Shown here one piece after another: positions 10,909 through 22,130 of a DNA stretch of 64,000 bases (the first letter of the stretch is position 1; the number at the start of each line of letters is the position of its first letter). Below the pieces are notes generated by a model that had not been told where the DNA came from, did not search any database, and saw only the letters and a program-made list of their open reading frames with translations. The stretch lies in contig CM043958.1 of assembly GCA_014529385.2 (NCBI GenBank), positions 90,731,025-90,795,024 on the forward strand. Reading direction: 5' to 3'. The translations under genes were made by a program, and so were the position numbers. The DNA is from Adiantum capillus-veneris (taxonomy: Eukaryota; Streptophyta; Polypodiopsida; Polypodiales; Pteridaceae).

Positions 10909-11843
10909 TCAATAATCTCCTACCTTGTTCACTGGAACTGACTCATGTTTAGCTTGTTTTGAGGTTTGGGTATTCAGTGTTTTTGGAGAAGCATTTGGTG
11001 GCGGAATTACCAGCCCTATTTTTTCCAACTTTTTTCCACTTCTGTCCAAAGATGAGGTCTTATATGTAGTAACTCTGATAGAGTTAGCGTACAACGGATA
11101 GGGGATGATATCAGATCACGAAGAGTTTTGGTATCCATCATCTTAGGATTAGTCTTCCATTGAGATGGTACTTTCTTTACCTCTGATCTGGTTTCATGGT
11201 TGCCAATAAATGAAGGTAAAGTCTTCAATGACTGAGGTTTGTTATCTTTCGATATCTCTGTACCTACATCACCATACAATGATCGAATATCATTTGGGTA
11301 GAGCTCATGTTTGAGGTGGATCTCCATGATAGGGGCTGACTGAAGCGTTGCACTTCCATCTTTTCTGTTTCTGATATGCTCCCACAAATCCTGTGGCCAT
11401 TGTTCTTCCACCTCAAGAATTGGCAGAGGTGCTTGCAAATACATTCCATCTATTGTATTGGCTGCTATCCTCATATCCCAGGCTGTTTCCTTTACAGGAT
11501 CTATATGGTCCTTTTCTCTGATCCCTCTCTCCTTTAACTTTTGAAAATTTTTGCCGATTAACACCTCGGTTTTTGGAGCAATTGGAACTGGTGGTTCCAT
11601 AAGCGCTTGAGTGGCTTGGATGAGCTCCTTGCACATCTTTAACCTCTCTTTTTCATACCCTTGGTGAGGGTATGTTAGCCACATATCCTCTTGGGTTTGG
11701 TTAGGCTTTAACCTAGCATCATAAGCTTTAAAGATCGCGTCCAAGGGTTCAAAGACCTTGTCCACGAAGACAGATCCTCCCGACGGTATTGCTGATGGCT
11801 TTGCTACATTGCCTTTTTCCTTAAGGTCTCTTTCCATCCTCAA
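10909..11843 (-). pseudogene. Element B gag-pol linker region
   Basis: Two overlapping open stretches in different frames (11,843-11,016 and 11,094-10,909). Charged and rich in Lys, Glu and Pro, with no motif I recognise. Its position between knuckles and protease, and the same layout in element A, make it the linker of the polyprotein. A frameshift lies near 11,050. Confidence 0.5.
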
Positions 11844-13127
11844 CTATTTCTTTGTTTGCAGTAATTTGGTTTCCAAAGCCATTTTTTCTTTCTCTCTTTT
11901 GGCTTTTATCTTGTTTCGTTTTGCCTTCCAAGATTTTCTAGGGGTTCTGACAGACAAATTTTCTATCTTTATTTGGATGGCTGGGGCGTTCCTTGCAGCC
12001 TCATGTGCTTGGGCTCTCGTTACCGCGTTTATCAAAATACTTTGTTCTGTTTTTTATCCACTCGAGCTTGGTACAATTACAATTTTGTTCATCGTTGCTT
12101 TTCCCTTGTTAGCAGGGTTTTTTGGACAATGTGGAATGAGATGATCATTCGTACACCCCTCACAGAACCCAAAAAGCTTGATTCATTCTCCTTTGTGTAG
12201 ACAAATCCTTGCCCAATAATCATCGCCGCATTCGTAGCATGGTCCTACAGGTGGTGGAGAAGCTTGTGGAGCCCCCATCGGTTGTCCTGTTCTAGGAGGA
12301 TAACCCCTAGGTTTGTAGTTCTAGTTTGCCATGAACATAAGTATATTTTCATCGACCAAGTAATGGTTTTTTGTTGGTTGAGCTATGTATGAGGGCTCTG
12401 GCATCTCTTCCAAAACCATCCATGGAATTTGTCCCTTTGAAGCATATGCATTTCTATCAAACCCCCTCTCATAGGTATTGTCTAAATCTACTCGGTACAA
12501 AACTACCTGGACCATACTCTGATCAGAAGGTGCTTCTATGGGTTGAGAAATCCTTACCATGGTCCTGTTTTCCTAGGGTAAAGGAGGTTGATGCCCCAAC
12601 ACAGGTTGAGGTTTTTCTTGCCCTTGGATTGCGTTATTTGGGCCTACTTGGTATCTTGGAGGGGGTGGAAACTGCTTCCCTCCATGTGGCCCATATTGTC
12701 TCTCTCTAACATTGTTTCTATTATAGAAACATTCGTGGGTTTCATGGTTTGTCCATTTTTGTTCAGTAGCACACCACTTCAGTACACGCGATACATTTAC
12801 TCCTGGGCTCTGTTGAAAGTTGCACCACTGAGTTGGATGATCTCTTCCACAAGTGTCACATTTTCGAGTGGACGATTGTTGTGTGTTTGGGTTCATCCAG
12901 TTTCCTTGGTTCATCCTTCTGATCACTTCCTCAATCATTTGATCAACGTCCGGCACAGTTGGGTTTTGCCCGCCCAATTTCATTGTGGACTCACTAGTGG
13001 TTGACGAGGTGCTACTCATCCCTTGGTCTGTGTCTTCTGTCACCTCTCCATATGCCTTGCAATTGTCTACCAGATACAATGCCTCTTTCATGACTTGCTC
13101 AAAAGTAACACATGCCTTTAAGTGCAA
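11844..13127 (-). pseudogene. Element B gag C-terminal part with zinc knuckles
   Basis: Knuckle CDTCGRDHPTQWC (CX2CX3HX4C) and a degenerate partner around 12,740-12,790. After a frame break come CYECGDDYWARIC (His lost) and CEGCTNDHLIPHC near 12,130-12,240. The CPKNP tail and the following TRAQAHEAA segment correspond to CPNNP and the TRS segment in element A, so four knuckles in two pairs are a shared design. Stops are present near 12,190 and 12,030. Confidence 0.65.
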
Positions 13128-13889
13128 TTCTTGTTTGAAAGTGTTATTTCACAATCCTTCTATGAAAAGTACTGATAGTCTCTCATCCTGAGGTAGTTCT
13201 CTAGCAAGGCATTTTTCTCTGTATTGCTTGAAACAAAGCGAGGCTTCCTTCACCTTTTACTTCTCCTTTTGTCTAAATGCATAGATCTGGGAGACAGTAT
13301 TATGCTTAATTCCTCTCTTTGAGAACTCCTCAGCGAATTCTCGGAGAAGTTGCTCAATACGAAATTCCAGGCTGTTAAAAGGTTGAAACCAGGTCAAAGC
13401 AGTTCCTTCTAAAGTCAACCAAAACCTTCATATTGAGTATGAAAATCAGTTACTTGTTCTTCCCTCAACACTTGTTTGAAGATCAAAACATGGGCATACG
13501 GATCTCCCTATCCACTATACTTTTTGGGTACACATTTTGCCACTTGAGATGGTCGCATGAGTCTGGACTTTGCAACCATCCTCACCACCCCTGGTCCTCC
13601 TAGTGTGGTCTCTCTAGGATCATAATCTCCCCTTGGTACTATAATTGGTATCCTATTCCGCTATACGTTCATCAAGTTGATCCCGTGTAATAGTCGGAGG
13701 GATTCTAGTTGTGTAAGTTACGTCATGTGCCGCACTACCCCTATATGTGTTCATAGAAGCTTTAGACCCTATTGATCCCATAGGCCCTGTGTTCGAAAAT
13801 CGTTCATGTCCAAAAGAATCTTCCACTATGGTTCTCACTGGACCTACATGCCCAATTTTTGGTGGCGTGTGAGTAGTCATGGTTTTCAC
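13128..13889 (-). pseudogene. Element B gag N-terminal and capsid part
   Basis: The capsid-type segment (FRIEQLLREFAEEFSKRGI, LPQDERLSVLFIEGL) lies at about 13,150-13,390 with stops. The N-terminal part (13,653-13,889) reads GPVRTIVEDSFGHERFS and is rich in Thr, Gly and Pro. The region between is frame-broken. The best start is the ATG of the MTTHTPPKIG segment near 13,880, about 270 bases below the TATA-like box at 14,158. Confidence 0.6.
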
Positions 13890-14157
13890 TTCTTCTGGAT
13901 TTACATAGTATTGGTGGAGTGATCCACCAAAATATGTATATCATTCTAACTCCTTACGATCCATAGAAGAGTATTTTTGGCCATACTTGTCCACTATGAC
14001 CACCTGAATACTTCTCCCCTCTATGTAAGTAAAATTAGTAACCATCAGAGTAGCACCATCACAGAGCACTTACACTCCCTCTCTCTCTTTCCTCAAAGTA
14101 AAAAACCAAGCACAATGTAGTCTAAAATTAAGTGAGGGATATAAAAAATTACTCACC

Positions 14158-14166
14158 TTTTTATAG
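14158..14166 (-). promoter_or_regulatory. TATA-like box upstream of element B gag
   Basis: Minus strand reads CTATAAAAAGGTGAG. TATA followed by GGTGAG is repeated at 5873, 51,382 and 54,175. Its distance to the gag start fits the LTR promoter of element B. Confidence 0.4.
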
Positions 14167-14544
14167 AGCATGGGAGGAGGAGAGTGTTGGTAGCAGCAGC
14201 ATAAGTGATAGCCTTCTGACATGTGTCCCCCTTTCCCCTTTTGTGAGAGCTTTTGCTAGTTAATTAATGCAACTATATGAAGTCTTTAAGACATCATCTC
14301 AAAAGTTAAGAAACACAAAGAAAATAGTACAAGCAAATTGGTGATCTACAAATCCTTAGGTACGTGCAAAAGGGCAAGGACAAGCAATGACCATTTACAT
14401 GTATAGGAAGGCCAAAGTAGTGCTGCCATCAAAACAAGAGGAAGAAAGTCCATTGTACAAACCATGAGTAAGGCAAGAGAGAATCTGTATTGAGCATCTC
14501 TGCTCAGACACAACATTTTGGACCCCTTGTGTAGATCCAATACA

Positions 14545-14550
14545 ATATAG
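14545..14550. repeat. Target duplication, left copy (ATATAG)
   Basis: ATATAG immediately precedes the 5' LTR and immediately follows the 3' LTR. Ty3/gypsy usually makes 5 bp; the sixth base may be chance. Confidence 0.8.
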
Positions 14551-16209
14551 TGTCATAAAATCTAATATCTAACCAACCCAAATGATTTTCTCATATTAAA
14601 TTGATCGTTTGATGTGGTATATTAAACGGGAACAAGGGTTAGAATGTAGACATGTGCTTACGGATCTATCTCAACACGGGGCCAATGGTAAAGGGGTCCA
14701 AATGAGAGATGGTCTGTCAAAGAACACGGTTAACTAATGGAGCTTAAAAGACCTTAGGGTTAGCTTCATTAAAGACCTCCAATGGTTAATGTTAAAAGTC
14801 CTTTGACCTTAGGCAAGCTAGGGCTAAGCTTGAGATGGGAACCCGACCTAAGCTTGAGGTGCTTGTCGTGCTTGATGACTAAGGTGCTTGTCATTGCTTG
14901 ATGTCTAAGGTGCTTAAGGTGCTTGTCATGCTTGATGACTAAGGTACTTGAGGTGCTTGTCATACTTAACGAGGAAGGTGCTTGAGAATCTTCCCATGCA
15001 TGGGGGTAAGGTGATTGAGTAAAAAAGAGACCCTAAAAACTTAATGAGGAAGGTGCTTGAGAAGCTTCCCATGCATGGGGGGTAAGTGCTTGAGTCAAAA
15101 AGAGACCCTACAAAGGAGGGGTAAAGTCCCAAATTTAGGGGAATATTTGATTTAACCTCCCACTCACCCAAAGGGAACCCCTTTTCTCAAGGGTACATGG
15201 GACACATGTGAAACTCTCCCTATGCTTAGCCACATGGTGTGCTTGAATGCTATTGGTTGGGCTAAAGAGGGGTCCAATGAGCTTCTAGTTCCATCCAGCA
15301 AATATCTAGATATTTTCAAGCTGTCTGTCTCTCTAAGGGGTAAGGTGGACACTTGTCCAAAGACTACCCATGTACTTGAATGCATGCTACATGTGATTGG
15401 CTAGGGGGAGAGGGGTCCAATGAGCTTGAAGCATGTGGAAAGGCTAGAACTCGCCCCAAGTAAGGAAAGGGGGTGTTGGGGGTATACACCACACACACAC
15501 ACACACACACACACTCATTTTGTGGAATATTCTCACTTGGTGAAAGTTGAGGAGCTCCACCTCCTTCTCCAAGCTTGTGAGAAGTGAGAGCCTACACCAA
15601 CACTCTTGGCTATGGAATGCAAATCCAACCAAGAGCCATGCTTCAATGCTTAAGCTTGCCATCTTCTCCATCTTCATTACTATGATATTATGTATGCTAG
15701 AAAGAAGGGTGATGATAAGTGAGGAACTATTTCTTTCTCCTATGGAATGTTTCTTCTTCCTCTTCCCTACCCTCATTCCCCAGTAGCTCGAGCTCCACCT
15801 TCAAAGGTGTTTGAGGCCTTGGGACTGAGGCTTGGGATAGTTAATGCTTTCTACAAAGTTTATGTTATTCTTGTGATGCATGAAGCTTTCCATCTTCATT
15901 GCATCACCTAGGTCACAAGGAACACAAAGATTGTGTTGTACCAAGTCTCTCTTGATGGGAGAAACTATAATACAAATACCTATTGGAGGGGGAACCGGCT
16001 ACGTATGAATCCGGTCCTTAACTGTTATCATGTTCTCTAAACTCTCTCTCTTGCAAAAGTATTGTTCATGCCAAGTTAACTAAGTACCATGTTTATGTTG
16101 CTACCATTAATTAAGTCCGCCTGCTATATTCACATAGTAATCTCACAAAAGTGCTTTATCTAATTTCCTAATTCCGCTACTCTCAAATTCATAGGCCATT
16201 TCCATTACA
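14551..16209 (+). repeat. Chromovirus 5' LTR (1659 bp)
   Basis: Begins TGTCATAAAATC and ends CATTTCCATTACA. It contains a short tandem repeat of AAGGTGCTTG-type units (about 14,840-15,080), with more copies than the 3' LTR, and a (CA)12 tract at 15,491-15,514 that is much shorter in the 3' LTR. ORFs in it are chance. Confidence 0.92.
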
Positions 16210-16804
16210 TTACGGAAAAGGAATGGTGAGGTCTAGGTCCTCTCCATTTTGTTCACCATTTCTTTTAGTGCAAAAGAAAGACGATAGATATCACATGTGT
16301 GTCGACTATAGAGCACTAAATAAGATTACTATCAAAAACAAATTTCCCATGCCGCGGATAGAAGATCTATTTGATAATTTACAAGTTTTGACCTGACAAA
16401 TGCTCCAGACGCATTCAAACTCATGATGGACAAAAATCTTCAGGCCATTCAAATTGTCTTGAGGAGTACAAGCGACACCTCCAGGTAATCTTTCAAGTTG
16501 TGAGAGAGAATAAGCTTTTCATTAATTAAAAAAACAGTGAATTTTTTCTACAAGAGATTCAATATTTAAGTCACATTATCTCTAAAGATGGCACCCGTAT
16601 GGATCCAACAAGTTAGAGATAATAAAAGGATGGCCTAATCCAAGGAATCTACAGGAGGTACGAAGCTTCATAGGTATGTGTGCATACTATAGATGCTTCA
16701 TTAAAAAAAATTTCTCGCTAATAGCAAGCTCATTACATGACTTAACAAAAAAGAACGTTAAGTATTCATGGACTGCAAAAGTGCAAGAAGCTTAAGGAGA
16801 ATCT

Positions 16805-16906
16805 TATCTCTCAAAGTGTGCTCACACTACTAGATCTCTCAAAGCCATTTGAGGTTATCTCTCAATGTGTGCTCACACTGCTAGATCTCTCAAAGCCATT
16901 TGAGGT
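16805..16906 (+). repeat. 51-bp in-frame tandem duplication (two copies)
   Basis: Bases 16,805-16,855 and 16,856-16,906 are nearly identical (about two differences) and add 17 residues (LTLLDLSKPFEV repeated) ahead of the first RNase H Asp. Confidence 0.9.
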
Positions 16907-17245
16907 CCAATGTGATGCTTGTGGTAATTGCCTTGGAGCTATTTTGCTTCAAGAAGGGCATGCCATAGCATATGAGAGTCAAAGACTCAACTCCGATAAG
17001 CGAGTATTGGGCAAATACGAAAAAGAGCTTCTAGTTGTTCTATATATCATAGACACGTGGAAGCGCTATCTCTTGGGGACTCCATTCAGCCTGCGAATGG
17101 ATCACAAAGCCTCAAGAACTTCATGACGCAAACCAAGCTCTCCGACAAACAAATGAGGTGGGCAAATTTTCTTTGGCAATTTAAATTCATATTGCTCACA
17201 TTGTTGGCAAGCACAATCAAGTAGTTGATGCACTTTCACAACGAC

Positions 17246-17249
17246 CAAG
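17246..17249. repeat. Target duplication of the 28-kb element, left copy (CAAG)
   Basis: CAAG precedes the left inverted repeat; CAAG at 45,309-45,312 follows the right one. Joining across one CAAG keeps the pol codons in phase (17,245 CCA, then AG + T, then 45,314 GTA). Confidence 0.88.
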
Positions 17250-17280
17250 AACACCATTTTAGATAATTTGGAAAAATACC
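17250..17280 (+). repeat. Left terminal inverted repeat
   Basis: Starts AACACCATTTTAGAT and matches the reverse complement of 45,278-45,308 at 25 of 31 positions. It overlaps a small hairpin (TTTGGAAAA...TTTTCCAAA, about 17,267-17,290). Confidence 0.85.
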
Positions 17281-17289
17281 GTTTTCCAA

Positions 17290-19040
17290 ATTCTAAACGT
17301 GTATGCTAGGATTGTGTTATTTAATGATTTTTAAGCTCTAGTTACCTTTAATTTAGATAAATTATCATGATTGTATGAGTCTATTTTAAATTCTCTACTA
17401 TAAAATTTAAGCATAAACCTCCAATATAGTTCTTTGAAAAAGGATTTATTATGACATCAATGCTTTTCAAACTGCAACAAATGATTCTAGAAGCAGATTC
17501 TCAAAAAATGAGATGTCAAAAGACCAATTGATATGATTTTTAAGCACCATATAGATTGATTACAGTAATTAAAAAAGATAATATGTAAAGACAAATACTA
17601 TTAAACACTCTTGTCATAAATTTGGTGACCTTAATCCACGTGTAACAAAATAATTGGTCATGGTTTTGTAGCATGCTATCAAGTTTTAAATACACGATAA
17701 TTTAAACAACATTCAAACGAATATTTCACAGTTAAAAAGTCAAAACAATAATATAGAGTATCCTATGGCTATAAGACCATGAGATGCCATCTATTGCACC
17801 TATGGCCTTAAGGCCATATAGTGCTCTTTGTAGATATATCTATGAATTTAAGATAATCCAAAATATGTATCTTTATGACATCAAGGCCATAGGGTTAGGA
17901 TTGTTAGCAGGTCTCAACGTATAGAGAGATTCAGTGCTTCAAAGCCATATGAGACTTTATTTATGTGCCACCCTATGTCCCTAAGGCTCTAGGTTGTCTT
18001 AGGGCCACAAGATGCCGTTTATGCCAATAAGAAACCCCTCTATGCTCTATGTTGGCACTCTATGTCCCCAGGCGCACAAGGTGTGCCTCGTATGTTAGTT
18101 AGAAACCTTTTATTCTATATGTTGTCACCATATGGCCTTAGGCCATAGGGTGCCCTGTGTGCTAGTAAGAAATCCTCTATACTCTATGTTTGCACCCTAT
18201 GGACCTAGGGCCACAAGGTACCCTCTATGCTAGTAAAAAATCCCCTACGCTCAATATTGAGACCATGTGGCCCCAAGGCCATAGGATATCCTCTATGGTA
18301 GTGAGAAAAATCCTCTATGCTCTATGTTCACAAACATTAAAAAAGCTAAACAATAATTAGAGTATCCTACGGCCCTAAGACCATAAGATGTCATCGATTG
18401 CACCTATAATTCCATTTGGTATTCTATTTAACTATACAAAGTTAAATGAGGCACTTACTTAAATAAACTATCATAATTCTAACTTTGAATTTGTTTCTTA
18501 ACATAAAACTACAATATAAAAAATCTTAATACAAGTTTGTGCCAAAGAATCTATGTTAAGATGAAGATTTTTTACATCAAGCACATGCTTTAAAACTTCA
18601 TTCAAAGGTTTTAGAGATGGTGTCTCAAAAAAAGGAGGTGTATAAAAACACCATTTGATGTGAATAATACTAATCGTATACATTGATTATGTCAAAATAG
18701 TATAAAGTATAGACACAAAGATTACCACCAACAACTCGACAGTTTCACAAAAATGATGGTCTTCATCGCATGTACAACAAAGTACTAACTAGAAAGAGTA
18801 TGATATCTCCAAGATTGAGGGTGTTCAAAAAACACCATTTTGTAACACTACCAAATGTCAAGAATATTCAAATTGCTTGCATCACTTAATAAAGACAATT
18901 ACTAAAAAGAAAAATTTAACAATACCATAGAAGCATCAAACAATGAAACCAAAGAACTTGAATGAGAGAAGTCTCCTCACAATAGGATGCACTTCATTAA
19001 AAAAATAGTTTAAAGATTTTTTCAAGCTATCCCATAATTT
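17290..19040. other. Left subterminal region, AT-rich, no gene seen
   Basis: Contains scattered copies of the palindromic minisatellite (about 17,760-18,320). It also has two hairpin motifs, GGTGTN...NACACCATTT, at about 18,637-18,655 and 18,819-18,841, which resemble motifs at the other end (45,089-45,151). Confidence 0.5.
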
Positions 19041-19050
19041 TCCATCAAGT

Positions 19051-19770
19051 TTAAAATTTGAAAAGTACACAATGCCAAATACTTGGTAGATGCTTTTTAG
19101 AATACTTAACTAGTACACTTAAGATGGCCTCCTCTTGAGATTTTGAATCCTTTGAGACATATAACATTGCATTACATAGTGAGTCTAAGGATGCATCTGG
19201 ATGGAACATTACAAAATTTCTTATGGTATAGTCTCTCTTGTCTTTAGCATACAACCATCCACATAACCATGGAACAATTTCATCTTTTAAAAAACTTTGA
19301 AGCAATTGAGTAGGTTGGTTCCAAAACTTTGGAAAAATCATATAAGTTCCTTGCATATTCCACATCACTGGGTATGGACTATCATCAGATATTATGGTGT
19401 TGCCCCCATCTAAATAATCAAATAGCTTCCATATGGTCGAAAGATTTTTGTGATAGGCTCTTTTGTAACCGATCATGAAATTTGAATTTCAGCAGCACAT
19501 GTTATCCATAATCATCTTGAGTTTGTGAACTTGTGTAGGAAAACAGGTCTTGATTATGTGCTGAGCTTTTTGTAAATGATGGCAGCTCCAAATCCAAACC
19601 TCAAAGGACTCAAAGCAAAATCTTAAGAAATACTCTGCATTTGGACGGACCGCATACACCTCATTGTTATCTTCTACAATGCACAGGTACTTGGTCCAGG
19701 TTGGCCTTGAGTGAAGCTCAAATGTTGCGAGAAGCACACCCTCTAAATCCAAGATAAGCGTTTTCTTCTC
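19051..19770 (-). pseudogene. FCP1/HAD-phosphatase-like coding region 1
   Basis: An exon appears to start after a splice acceptor (TTTCAAATAG) at 19,771-19,772. Motif I is LILDLEGVLL: first Asp kept, second Asp replaced by Glu. VWIWSCHH corresponds to motif II, and IISDDSPYPVMWN to the acidic motif of NIF/FCP1-type domains. One in-frame stop lies at 19,489. Family members remove phosphate from proteins such as the RNA polymerase II tail; plant relatives with DLNG-type motifs also exist. The changed DxD suggests a non-catalytic or altered role. No upstream exon was identified with confidence. Confidence 0.65.
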
Positions 19771-20364
19771 CTATTTGAAAGATGCTGGTAGATAATGAAA
19801 CCATTGCTCTTGGTTTGAATGTGATATTTGATGTAATATGAAAGGGAGCTTCTCTATTTTGTGATAATCTAATAGCAAAACATTTTTTCTTAGAATCCCT
19901 GAAATGAAAAAAAAAAGTCAATATAGAGATCTTAAGTGTGTGTTGAAGACCTTATGGACATAGGGTGCTAATTTGTGGTTACACTTAGTAAGCCTTATGC
20001 AAGAACACATGCCAAACTATGACCCTATGGCCTTAGAGTCATAGGGTGTTGAGACCATAAAGTGCAAATACCCCAAGGTCATAGAGCAAGATTTGACCTT
20101 ATGACCATGTAGATTAACCTTGACGCCACAATGAACTCAAATTTCAAAGCAAACAATCATAAAACCTTTAAAAAAAAAGAGCATTTGGCACATGAAACTC
20201 AAAATTTACTTATACTTTTGAAAGACAAATTAAAAAACTATTAATCATTTACATCTTCATATATCTTGAAACCCTAAGCACTCTAGCAAAGTCTCTGAGT
20301 ACATAAAGATCTTTGTAAATGAAAAAATGTTACAAACATTGCTCCATCATTTCTTGATGTAGGG

Positions 20365-21765
20365 CTATTTGAGATCATACTGAATTTTTAGATGCTTTAT
20401 ATAATTCCTGGCTTCATGTACTTTGATCACGGGCTCCTTGTATCCCAATTTTTGGGCAAGCATAATTGCTTCTGTACCTTTCAAGGCTGATAATGATTTG
20501 ATATTCTTTAAGACCCTTACTTTTTCTCGATCACGTGCTGAAAGTTTCTTGTCTTGACTTTGAGTGGACATTCCACTAGTGCTATATGTTGCAACTTTCT
20601 CATCGTGAAGAGGACGAGAAACTTCTGGTAGCCTGCCCGTGGAGTAGGTTTTTCCTAGAAAAATTAGATTTCTCTCCTCCCACTCTGTAACAACCTTGTG
20701 TATACGGTTATAAAGCTCATGACCTTGAGCTATGGGTGCTTGTCCATATAAATGAGACCCTATAACTGTGTGAATGTCGTTAACATGATTGAGAGCTTTG
20801 ATATATGGTAGCAGCTCCCCAAGGAGGATATTATCCTCCTCATCATCAACATTAAATGATGGTGAAAAAATAGAATTCAATGCAGGATTCATGCATCCCT
20901 TTAATGGTTCATCATCTACAAGAAGCAATCTTCTTGCATCAATCCCAAATTTTGATGATGCAATAGCCAACGGTTTGAAAAGTGCTTCTACTCCTGGATC
21001 ATCTAAGCGAGTGATCCTCGATTCTACGCATGGTTGACATTGGCTTTGCCCCTAGATCATAAAGAATGGAAATTTTTCTTTAGCTTCCTTTTCTAAAATC
21101 TTGATGATGTCCATAACATGCATGTCATTAGCAGCTGACCATATCCCTACATTGAAATTGCTCAGTAGAGCCTTTAAAAACTCAATGCATTCTGGACGAA
21201 GAACAATATGCTCATGTCCAAACTTTAAGCTCTTCATTTTCTTGGACTTTTGCCAGCATCTCCTCAGGAACAATCCACACAAGCTCACTATTATAGTCAT
21301 CATTGGTTTGTTGGTGGATGGAAGGTCTAACTCACCATGCACTTTGATTTCCAAATCCTGGGGTGCTAAAATATTTGTGTTGGATTCTCCTTCTGGCATT
21401 GCACATGTTCTCGAACTTCCATTTCCTTCTACTTCCATTGTATTGCCATGCAATCCAATTCCCAAATCTTGGGCTACCAGAATATTTTCATTGCCTTCTT
21501 CTTCTTGCCTTGCACATGTTTTGGAACTTTCACTATCTTCTTCCATTGGATTACTCTTTAAATTTATCTCCAGTTGTTGTAGCGGTTGACCTTCAAAAAC
21601 TTGTAGATTCTTGTTATCTTCTTCAGAAACTCTTTGGTTGACATGGAGATTGATAGAATCTTTCTCAGTAGGGTCAATGGCATGAGCATCCTCTATACCA
21701 ACGATCTCGAGTAAAACTTTGTCAGCCGCAATATCTTGTTGAAGGACTGCAAGTTTAAAGAACAC
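20365..21765 (-). pseudogene. FCP1/HAD-phosphatase-like coding region 2
   Basis: One frame of about 467 codons with a single stop at 21,052. The N-terminal 130 residues are low-complexity and acidic with internal repeats (NTMEVEGNGSSRTCAMPE type). The HAD part has a degenerate motif I (IIVSLCGLFL, first Asp is Ser), GIWSAANDMHVMDII for motif II and LLLVDDEPLKGCMNP for the last acidic motif. The C-terminal 150 residues are basic and unrecognised. Same strand and layout as region 1, about 0.6 kb apart; the two could be parts of one gene or tandem paralogues. Confidence 0.6.
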
Positions 21766-21849
21766 CTAATTTTAGATTCCAAAGTATCTACATTTTGATA
21801 AATCTTTTTTGTCAATCTCTTAGAAAAAACTAATCGCAAATAAAAAATT

Positions 21850-22130
21850 TACTAACTGACAACACATCTACAACAAATTTATTGTTATGCTCCTCATTGT
21901 CTAGAGATTCCTTATCTTTATCTAGCTACATTAGTTCTTTGTCCATGATGGTAGCATCTAGAAGTATACTTGGAGAAACATTTATGCCTTTAAGCTCTAG
22001 ACCACAAGTTTCATTTTCTATTGCACTATCTTCTTGCATTAGATGATTTCCTTGACTAAGTTTCTTATGGCCTTCAGGCCATAGTGTTCTCTTTGTAGAC
22101 ATCTCTACGACTTTAAGATAATCCAAAATA
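21850..22130 (-). other. Possible upstream exon of the left HAD gene
   Basis: Minus-strand open stretch with an acidic, Leu-rich composition and one stop near 21,926, ending inside the minisatellite. No domain recognised; offered only because it lies directly upstream of HAD region 2 on the same strand. Confidence 0.2.

Larger units (their letters stand above)
7100..14550 (-). mobile_element. Element B: decayed Ty3/gypsy retrotransposon related to element A
   Basis: Minus-strand order is gag (13,889 to 11,016), protease (10,857-10,066), pre-RT and RT (9677-8680) and integrase (about 8540-7113). Gag knuckle pairing, protease wording and pre-RT linker (DVFAWSYKDLKGI against DIFAWTYHEMKGV in A) show it is the same family as element A but diverged. 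Many stops and frameshifts are present. The upstream side (toward 14,550) is interrupted by the chromovirus; bases after 48,661 are its continuation. Confidence 0.8.
13990..14550. other. Leader/LTR part of element B, non-coding
   Basis: No gene seen. It holds the TATA-like box and pyrimidine-rich stretches, and ends at the duplication ATATAG where the chromovirus inserted. The same sequence should resume at 48,662. Confidence 0.4.
16210..17262 (+). pseudogene. Chromovirus RT remnant and RNase H
   Basis: RT fingers ([33 protein letters not shown]) lead straight to NAPDAFKLMMD and then the thumb. The palm with the YxDD box is deleted and several stops follow. RNase H (16,818-17,126) keeps QCDACGNCLGA, EKELLVVLY and MDHKAS, i.e. 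the Asp, Glu and Asp expected for the fold. The reading continues through VVDALSQRP until the CAAG where the 28-kb element sits. A 51-bp tandem duplication lies just before RNase H. Confidence 0.85.

Noticed and set aside
12371-13191. Plus-strand ORFs over element B gag
   Set aside because: Shadows of the minus-strand gag frame, which has the zinc knuckles.
15444-15786. ORFs in the chromovirus LTR (and the same near 48,000)
   Set aside because: They lie inside LTRs, differ between the two copies by frameshifts, and lack domains.
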